From NCBI GenBank assembly GCA_024277955.1, contig JAJRUE010000268.1, forward strand, positions 1 through 14,453: 14,453 nucleotides of DNA. Direction: 5' to 3'. A program made the translations under genes and the position numbers. The notes under the pieces are model-generated. The model searched no databases. It was not told the origin of the DNA and saw nothing but the letters and a program-made list of their open reading frames with translations. Shown piece by piece: positions 1 through 6,900 of the stretch (the stretch's first letter is position 1; every line of letters starts with the position of its first letter). This DNA comes from Alphaproteobacteria bacterium. GTDB taxonomy: Bacteria > Pseudomonadota > Alphaproteobacteria > Rhodobacterales > Rhodobacteraceae.

Positions 1-9
1 ACCGCACGG

Positions 10-1041
10 ATGCTTCCGATTTCCCAGATCAAGGCCCTGCGCGCCAACACGGAGTCGCGGATCGTCTATCTCAACAATGCCAAGGTCGGCTGCTCCACGG
101 TCAAGGCCAACCTGTGGCGGATCCTGTCGCCCGAAACCCTGGACGAGGATACCGACGTGCATGCGCTGGAGGGCTCGCCCTTCACCGAATCCCTGGCCGA
201 TCTGGATTGGCTGGCGCAGGCGCGGATCTTCTCTTTCGTGCGCAACCCGCATGCGCGGATCGTGTCGGCCTATCTCAACAAGATCAAACGCCGCGAAGGC
301 GGCACCTGGGCGGCCTTCGCGCGGCATCACGGGCTGGATCCGAAGGCGCGGATCAGTTTCGACAGCTTTGTCGAAATCCTGCACGGCGCGGTGCCCGAAA
401 CCCTGAACGAACATTTCCGGCCGCAATATCTGAACCTGCTGTACCCGCTGATCCGGCCCAACTTCCTCGGCACGCTGGAACATATGGATACGCAATTGCC
501 GGCGCTGCTGGAACGCCTGACCGGGGTGCGGATCGCGCAGGCCGAACGGCGCGCCGGGCACAGCACCGATGCCGGCGCCCGCCTGGCCGAGCATTTCACC
601 GATGCCGCCACCCATCGACGGTTCCTGGACGTGTTCGCGCGGGATTTCGAACATTTCGGCTATCTCCCCGATCTGGCCCACCCCGATCCGGTCGACCCGG
701 ACGCGACCTATGCCGATCACCCGCACCCGGCGCTGGCGGCATTGGCCGATTATGCCCGCGCCAACCCGCGCAAGCAGCGCTGGGGGCTGATCGCGGCGAT
801 CGACGCCGCCTGCCCGGATCGCGATGACGCCGCGATTGCCGCCTGGCTGCTGAATGCGCGGCTGGAAAATGCCGCCGGGCGCGGCGATGACGGCGCGGCG
901 ATGCTGCGCAAGAACATCGAAACGGTGCTGAACGGGCCGGATTATCTGCGCCGCACCGCCGCGGGCATCGCCGCCGGGCGGGGCGACTGGGCGATTTGCG
1001 CCCGCATCGCGGCGGTGGCGGCGCCATCGACCGCCGCCTGA
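10..1041 (+). CDS. Sulfotransferase family 2-like protein
   Basis: Probable PAPS-dependent sulfotransferase that would transfer sulfate to a carbohydrate hydroxyl. Seen in the sequence: a 5'-phosphosulfate-binding-like stretch with K25, G27, C28, S29, T30 and K32, and a 3'-phosphate-binding stretch with F76, V77, R78, N79, P80, R83, S86, A87 and Y88. There is also an NEHFRPQ motif at about 133-139, resembling the conserved H-x-P-Q of carbohydrate sulfotransferases. The last 110 residues or so (from about 230) are Ala/Asp-rich and probably helical, and they extend beyond the usual domain. The ATG at 10 is the first in the window, but the nine preceding bases are an open frame, so the true start could lie upstream. 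Its TGA directly abuts the stop of the convergent gene at 1042. The next forward genes encode glycosyltransferases, so a polysaccharide acceptor is likely. Family confidence is good; the substrate is unknown. Confidence 0.82.
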   Translation: MLPISQIKALRANTESRIVYLNNAKVGCSTVKANLWRILSPETLDEDTDVHALEGSPFTESLADLDWLAQARIFSFVRNPHARIVSAYLNKIKRREGGTWAAFARHHGLDPKARISFDSFVEILHGAVPETLNEHFRPQYLNLLYPLIRPNFLGTLEHMDTQLPALLERLTGVRIAQAERRAGHSTDAGARLAEHFTDAATHRRFLDVFARDFEHFGYLPDLAHPDPVDPDATYADHPHPALAALADYARANPRKQRWGLIAAIDAACPDRDDAAIAAWLLNARLENAAGRGDDGAAMLRKNIETVLNGPDYLRRTAAGIAAGRGDWAICARIAAVAAPSTAA

Positions 1042-1716
1042 TCAGCCAACCGCCGCGACCGGTGCCGCCGCCCTTGCCGCCAACCGCGCCATGCCGGCGG
1101 CGTTGATCTGGTCCAACCGGTCGAACAGGGCGTAATCCTCGGCATAGAAATCCCGCATCTCGGCGCGCAGCGCCTTGGGGATGGTGCCGGCATCGTCCAG
1201 CCGGCTGACATTGCGCCGCTGCAACGGGTGTTCGATGCCCAGCAGGCCGCAGATTTCGGCAAACATCTCGCCGACCCGGTCATAGGGGATGATCACATCC
1301 GCCAGCACATCCTCTGACCCGGCGCCATCGTCGGCGCAGAACATGTCGCGCTGCAAATGCTTGCGGCCATCGGCGCGCTGGATGTTCCAATCCCTGCCGG
1401 CCCAGAAGCCGGCGAAATCCATATCCGCCGGCAACGGCGCCTCGACATCGTTGCCCTTGCGATAGCGGAACCACGAGGTGATCCAGTCGATCGGATCGCG
1501 CATCACCCCGAACTTGAAATAGCTGGCCGGATCATGGGCCGGATCGGCGAACATGAAATCATAGATTTCCAGCGCCCTTGCCAGCGGCGTATGCTTGCGC
1601 TCGGGGTGGCCGCCGCGACGGATTTCGGCATAGGGGCGCAGCACCTGCTCGATCGAGGTCGAGGCGGTCTTGGTGTTGGCCACGAACAGGAACCGCTTTT
1701 CGACACTGATCAGCAT
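1042..1716 (-). CDS. Sulfotransferase family protein (second, distinct)
   Basis: A 224-residue protein with the two hallmarks of the P-loop-like sulfotransferase fold. The N-terminal FVANTKTASTSIE segment (residues 11-23) matches the 5'-phosphosulfate loop. FGVMRDPIDWITSW (69-82) matches the 3'-phosphate-binding R-D-P...S motif. K41-H42 could contribute the catalytic base (inference). The protein is compact, with no signal peptide or membrane segment, so it is probably cytoplasmic and acts on a glycan or lipid precursor. It is only weakly similar to the neighbouring sulfotransferase, so this is not a recent tandem duplication. The ATG at 1716 is chosen because the family motif begins ten residues later. 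An AAGGG ribosome-binding candidate sits upstream in a small hairpin. The gene converges on the 10-1041 gene with no intergenic base. Confidence 0.8.
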   Translation of the reverse strand: MLISVEKRFLFVANTKTASTSIEQVLRPYAEIRRGGHPERKHTPLARALEIYDFMFADPAHDPASYFKFGVMRDPIDWITSWFRYRKGNDVEAPLPADMDFAGFWAGRDWNIQRADGRKHLQRDMFCADDGAGSEDVLADVIIPYDRVGEMFAEICGLLGIEHPLQRRNVSRLDDAGTIPKALRAEMRDFYAEDYALFDRLDQINAAGMARLAARAAAPVAAVG

Positions 1717-1728
1717 GGGATTGATCCC
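1717..1728 (-). promoter_or_regulatory. Hairpin overlapping the ribosome-binding site of the 1716 start
   Basis: GGGAT and ATCCC arms separated by two bases lie immediately before the ATG. Read on the minus strand, the AAGGG that would act as Shine-Dalgarno sequence forms one arm. The stem is only about four usable pairs, so a translational effect is speculative. Confidence 0.3.
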
Positions 1729-1820
1729 TTTTCTGGGGCTACCGATTCAGATGTACCCGCCCAACCCCGGCTTGAACAGGGGCCTTGCCATCTCCCGAAC
1801 CCCGGCTTGGCCTTGCGCCC

Positions 1821-1899
1821 TTCCCCTTCCTCTTGCCCGAAATATCCCGGGGGGTCCGGGGGGCTGGCCCCCCGGCTTCGCCACGGGACGACTCCGCCG
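1821..1899 (-). repeat. Rhodobacterales-type palindromic intergenic element, copy A
   Basis: Read on the minus strand, this has a GTCGGCGGAGTCG stretch, a GC-rich hairpin, and a tail GGGATATTTCGGGCAAGAGG followed by AAGGGG. The core at 1856-1875 is a perfect 9+9 palindrome (CCGGGGGGC and GCCCCCCGG around two bases). The tail matches the tail of the element at 8061-8124 (shared GGCAAGA-GAAGGGG), in opposite orientation. Such elements usually follow gene ends, but this copy sits between two divergent gene starts. About 35 bases apart just upstream is a direct repeat of AACCCCGGCTTG (1763-1774 and 1798-1809). The family assignment is from memory; the two-copy match is seen directly. Confidence 0.65.
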
Positions 1900-1938
1900 A
1901 CGGAATCTCTGCCCGCCCCCTTTACCCGCGCCCGATGC

Positions 1939-1957
1939 TGGGGGAGAACCACCCCCA
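1939..1957 (+). promoter_or_regulatory. Ribosome-binding site in a hairpin before the 1957 start
   Basis: GGGGG (1940-1944) runs into a GGGAG Shine-Dalgarno candidate (1942-1946) about ten bases before the ATG. CCCCC at 1952-1956 can pair with the G run across a seven-base loop. The site supports 1957 as the start; sequestration of the site is inference. Confidence 0.5.
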
Positions 1958-3891
1958 TGACGCAGCCCCCTGCCCCGGCAATCTCGGTAATCGTGCCGAT
2001 GTACAACGTCGCCGATCATATCGGCGCCTGCATCGCCAGCCTGCGGGCCCAGACCCGGACCGATTTTCAGGCGATCGTGGTCGATGACGGATCCACCGAT
2101 GCCAGCCCGGCCCGCCTGCGCGCCGCGATCGGCGACGATGCGCGCTTCCATGTCATCACCCAGACCAATCGCGGGCTGTCGGCGGCGCGCAACGCGGCGC
2201 TGGAACTGGCGCGCGGCGACTTCATCGCGTTTCTGGATGGCGACGACCGCATGGCGCCGGATTTCCTGGCCCGGATGCACGCCGCGCTGACTGAATCCGG
2301 CGCCGATTGGGTCGCCTGCGCGATCCGGATGGTGCATCCCGATGGCCCCGATACGGTGCATTCGGCGATCCACGACGCCCCCGAGATCGCCGATCCCGCC
2401 ACGCTCCGGCTGATCCCGCTGACCGACTGGCGCGAGGTGATCCGGCATTTCCCCTCGGCCTGGAACAAGCTCTATCGCCGGTCCCTGATCGAGGGTCTGC
2501 GGTTCGACGAGGGCACCTATTACGAAGATCACGCCTTTTACGCCCGTGCCGCCGCGCGGGCGCAGGCGATGGCGTATCTGCCAGAGGCGCTGATCCTGCA
2601 CAGCCGCGACCGCCCGGGGCAGATCACGGGCGAGGATTCCGAACGCGTGTTCGAACAGCTCGACGTGCTGGAAACCCTGGCCGGGCTGATCCGCGACGAC
2701 GGGGCGGACTCCGACGCGACGAAATCAGACACGACGAAATCAGGCGGGGCCGAGGCGTTCGAACGGCTGGCCGCGCGGTTGCTCGTCGAGCGCGCCTTCA
2801 GCCTGCGCGACCCGGACCGGCGCGCCCGCTTTGCCGCCGCCGGGGCGGATTTCCTGGCCCGCCACGGCCTGCGCCATGTTTCCGACGACCCGACATTGTC
2901 GCCCGCCTGGGGGCTGGAGATGCAGGGGCGATGCCCGCTGAGCGTGATCATCCCCTGGGACGGCCAGCCGGGGCCGCTGCGGGTGTCGCTGGCGGCGCTG
3001 GCGGCGCAGACCTGGCACGGGTTCGAATTGCTGATCGTGGCCGATGACGATGCCACCGCGCGCGCCGCGCGCGCCGAGGCCGACCGCGCCACCCTTGGCG
3101 CCATCACCCGAACCCCGGTCGCCCCAACCCCCGGCCCGGGGGCGGCGCGCAACGCCGGGCTGGACGCGGCGCGCGGCGAATTGCTGGTGTTCCTTGATGC
3201 CGGCGACGTGCCGATCCCCGGCGCGCTGGGGCATTGGGCCGACACCATGTTGCGGCAGGGTGCCGATTTCGGCGCCTCGGCGTTCCGCATCGGCATCGGC
3301 GCCGGGGCCGTGCATGGCGGGTTTCACGACATGAGCGTGATCGACCCGCCCGGCGATGGCCCGCTGGTGACCCGGTTCAGCGGCCAGCAGGCGCTCTGCC
3401 TGCACGCCCACCCCTCGGCCAAGGTGTTTCGCGCGGAATTCCTGCGCACCAGCGGGCTGCGTTTTGGCACCGGGGTGCTGCCGGAATGGCAGATGGTGCT
3501 GGGCGCCGCGCTGATAGCCCCTGTCAGTGTCTGTTTTTTCCACCCCTGGGTCGAGGTTTCCGAACACCCGCCGGCGCGGCGCCTGTGGCATCGGCCGGCC
3601 TCGCCACACCAACTGGCCGGCGCCCTTGACGATCTGGCCCGCGCCCTGCCCGAGGCCGCGACGGCGCGCCTGCCGCCGGGCTGGTTCAAACGGCTGCTGG
3701 GCCGCGCGTTCTGGGAAAGATACCATTTCGCCACCCCCCGGCGGCTGGCCCGGGCGCGGTTCCTGGCCCGGGTATGGCTGCTGGTGCGGACGCGCCGGCT
3801 GCGCAGGCAGGCATGGCAAGCCGATCCCTATCTGGACCCCCGGTTGCGCCGGCTGCTGGGCAATTGCAATGTTCCGCGACCCGCGCGATAA
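1957..3891 (+). CDS. Tandem GT2 glycosyltransferase, second domain degenerate
   Basis: A 644-residue protein with two GT-A/GT2 domains in tandem. Domain 1 (about 9-235) has ISVIVPMYN at 9-17, DDGS at 43-46, the metal-binding DGDD at 94-97, WNKLY at 169-173 and the E190-D191 catalytic-base region. Domain 2 (about 327-540) repeats the fold (LSVIIPW; FLDAGD ending at D417; SAKVF near 490). However, DDGS is replaced by DDDA, and the ED pair is replaced by E510-W511. It may therefore be non-catalytic or acceptor-binding. A short linker with a duplicated pentapeptide joins them. The basic, aromatic C-terminus (about 576-620) could bind the membrane as an amphipathic segment. The open frame extends upstream to 1357, but 1957 is preferred: it has a Shine-Dalgarno site and directly precedes the GT2 fold, and the extension is antisense to the sulfotransferase. 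The next gene starts 41 bases downstream, so the two are probably co-transcribed. Donor and acceptor are unknown. Confidence 0.88.
   Translation: MTQPPAPAISVIVPMYNVADHIGACIASLRAQTRTDFQAIVVDDGSTDASPARLRAAIGDDARFHVITQTNRGLSAARNAALELARGDFIAFLDGDDRMAPDFLARMHAALTESGADWVACAIRMVHPDGPDTVHSAIHDAPEIADPATLRLIPLTDWREVIRHFPSAWNKLYRRSLIEGLRFDEGTYYEDHAFYARAAARAQAMAYLPEALILHSRDRPGQITGEDSERVFEQLDVLETLAGLIRDDGADSDATKSDTTKSGGAEAFERLAARLLVERAFSLRDPDRRARFAAAGADFLARHGLRHVSDDPTLSPAWGLEMQGRCPLSVIIPWDGQPGPLRVSLAALAAQTWHGFELLIVADDDATARAARAEADRATLGAITRTPVAPTPGPGAARNAGLDAARGELLVFLDAGDVPIPGALGHWADTMLRQGADFGASAFRIGIGAGAVHGGFHDMSVIDPPGDGPLVTRFSGQQALCLHAHPSAKVFRAEFLRTSGLRFGTGVLPEWQMVLGAALIAPVSVCFFHPWVEVSEHPPARRLWHRPASPHQLAGALDDLARALPEAATARLPPGWFKRLLGRAFWERYHFATPRRLARARFLARVWLLVRTRRLRRQAWQADPYLDPRLRRLLGNCNVPRPAR
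2714..2743 (+). repeat. 15-bp tandem duplication in the GT2 linker
   Basis: Two adjacent copies of ACRCGACGAAATCAG (2714-2728 and 2729-2743, one mismatch) encode D-A-T-K-S / D-T-T-K-S at residues 253-262. They lie in the linker between the two glycosyltransferase domains, in frame and tolerated. Confidence 0.75.
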
Positions 3892-3932
3892 CCCCGAAGC
3901 ACCCGGCCCGGCGGATCACATGAGGCAACCAG

Positions 3933-6900
3933 ATGCTCAGCTTTCTCACCTCCGGCCCTGCCCGGTTCCGCTTCCGCGCCCGTTTCGACGATGCGGATTA
4001 CGCCAATATCTCCTTCTTCAACCGCGACCGGCGTGAAATCCCGTTCCACCTGTCGCTGCGCGCCGATGAGGGCCGCGCGGTCTGCAACCGGCGCGGATCC
4101 GACGAGGTCTGGGGGCGCGAAATCGCCCGCAAGCTGACCCTCGCCCGCGACGGCGCCGCCAACGAAGTCGAGATCGCCTTCGATGCGCCGCATGTCCGGG
4201 TGCGCGTCGACGGGGTCGAGCTGTTTCATTTCGGCCCCGGCCTCGCCGCCGCCCTGGGCCGGCAACGCTTCCCGTGGCTGGAACGGGTCGGCTTCGTCGA
4301 TTTTCAGGGCGGCATCCCGCCGGGCAGTTTCGACATCGACATGCGCCTGCCCGGCGAGGATCCGACCGCGCCGCTGGCGCTGGACCGCCGGTTGGAGTTG
4401 CGCGCCCGGCTGTCCCGCCCCGCCGGATCGCCGCTGCATTTGGAAATCCCCGGCACCGATGTTCCGCCCCGGCTGATCGAGCGGAAAACCGGCGCCGACC
4501 GGGTCGATCTGCGGGCGGTGCTGCCGGGCCGGGTCTGGCGCCGGGTGGAACCGGGGAAGGCGCTGGAAATCAGGCTCTGCGAAGGCGATGCGACTCTGGC
4601 CCGGCTCTCGCTGACCCGCGAACAGTTGAGCGCGCGCATCACCGGCCTGCTGGACGAGGTCGACCTGCGCGGCGATGCCTTCACCGCCGCGCAGGTGATC
4701 GAACATGTACGCCATGCCGGGCTGGGCGACCGCTTGCCCTCCGACATGCAGGCACGGCTGGCCGAACTGGCCGGGTTCTACGGGCTCGACCGCTATGCCA
4801 CCGGCGATGATGGTGCCACCGACACCCCGCAAACACCCCATGAAACCCTTGAATCAGAGTCTGAAGACACGACTGCCCCGCAGCCCCTGCCCGACCTTGC
4901 TGCCGCGATCCCCGACGGCGGCACCGACGACGGCACCGACCTGGCCCCGGTCCATGCCGCGCTGGCCCGGATCACCGCCGCGCTGAACATCCCCGATGGC
5001 CCGGCAGGGGTTCTGGCCGATCTCCGGCTGCCGCCGGAACAGGGCCGCGCCCTGTTTCTGGCGCTGGTCGAAACCTTCTGCCTGCGCGACGATATGCAGG
5101 GTCTGTTCGACTGGGCCGCCACTGCCGAACTGGGCGATTTCGACCCCGGCGAGGATGACTGGTACAATTCCGCGATCCTGCCGCTGCTGTTTCAACAGGG
5201 TCGGATGGACGAGGTAACCGAGGTAATGCGCCGGTTGGCCGGCGCCACCGGTGCCTGGATGGTCACCCCGGCGATCGCCTGGACGGTACGCGCGGCGATG
5301 GCATCGCGGCAGCTGGACGAGGCGGCGCGCGACCCGGTGATCTGGGCCTTCAGCGATTTCATCGCCCGGCGGATCTGGGACTATTGGGGGCGTACGCCGT
5401 GCCATGCCCTGATCGACACCACGGTGGCGCTGCTGTCGGCGCGCGACCGGCTGAGCCACGATCTGGACCGGGCCATCTGCGACATGGCCCTGCGCGCCTA
5501 CGGGTTGTCGCGGCGGTTCTGGGAACGGGTCGCGGACAGGGGCGATATCCGCCTGACGCCGGCGTTGATCGCCGCCCGCGATGCCTGCGCCACGGCCACC
5601 GAAACCCCCTTGAACAGAGCCGCATTGGCCCCCGCCCTGAACGGTCTGGCCCGGGCCGGGGTCGCCGATGCGCCGCGTTTCCGGCGCGAGCTTCTGGGGC
5701 CCTCGGGGGCGCCGCTGAGCGGCGATCACCCCGACCCCGCGGCGCTGATCGCCGAAGGCATCGACATGCCCGAGGCGCTGTTGCGCCACCTCGCCTTTCC
5801 CGGCAGCGCCGATCCCGGCGACGACCTGGCCGAAATCGCCGCCGAGGCGATGCCGCGTTTCTACGACGGTGTGCCCCGCGCCACCTATGCCCCATTGCAG
5901 AGCCGCATCGGCAGCCGCATCGCCGCCCTGCTGGCCCCCGGCGCGCCGGCCCCCGGGGCGGCGGATATAGAGGCGCTGGCCGACGGTCTGGCCACCCTGT
6001 CGGGCGCCTGGTCGCGATACCTGGGTATTGGCGTGACGCTGAGCCTGTTGCACGGCAGCCTCCGCATCGGCGCAGAGGGTGCCGCCGATGCCGCATTCGA
6101 CCTTTTGCAGACCCTGATATCTGCTGGCAAACAGAACAACCGCGCCGCCATCGCCCGCGCCCCGGCCGTGGTCGCGGCGCTGAGTGCGCTGCAGGCGCTG
6201 GCCGGCAGCGACCGGCGCGCCGCCGCCGCGCTGGCGCTGCTGCCCGACGCGGTGCTGCCGGGGCTGCCGGATGTCGAATCCGGCTCTGATATCGACAATC
6301 TCCGGGGGTCGACGCTGTTCAACACATTGGTCACGGTGTTTTCCTGCCACCCCAATCTGGAGACCCGTATCCCGGCCATGCGCGCGGGCTGGCTCGGCGA
6401 TCTGGCGCGTCTGGGCATCCCCTATGTGGTCGTGGTCGGGAATGGCGACGGGCAATTGCGCGGTGACGTGCTGCATCTGGATGCGCCGGACGATTACGAG
6501 GGCCTGCCGCAAAAGACCCTGGCGACCATCGCATGGGTGCATGGGCACACCCGGTTCACCCATATGCTGAAGATCGACGACGATTGCTTTCTGAATGCGC
6601 CGGCGTTCTTCTGCGCCCTAAGCCATCTCAAATCCGACTATCACGGTCGCCCGCTGACCCGTCATGCCGGCCAGACCGACCGGGCCTGGCACAATGCCAA
6701 ATCGACCTCGCCGCGCGGCCGGCTGGAGCTGGACAAATCCCCCGAACCCTCGACCTATGCCGATGGCGGCTCGGGCTATGCGCTGAGTCGCACCGCCATG
6801 GCCGCCGCACTGGCCGCCGCCGACAGCGCCGAGGGGCGGCATCTGATCCAGGTGTCGTTCATGGAGGACAAGCTGCTGGGCGACCTGCTGTCGCTGTCGG

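Noticed and set aside
1357..1956. 200-codon upstream extension of the tandem GT2 gene
   Set aside because: It runs antisense through the sulfotransferase gene and the palindromic element; a good ribosome-binding site and the start of the GT2 fold place the start at 1957.
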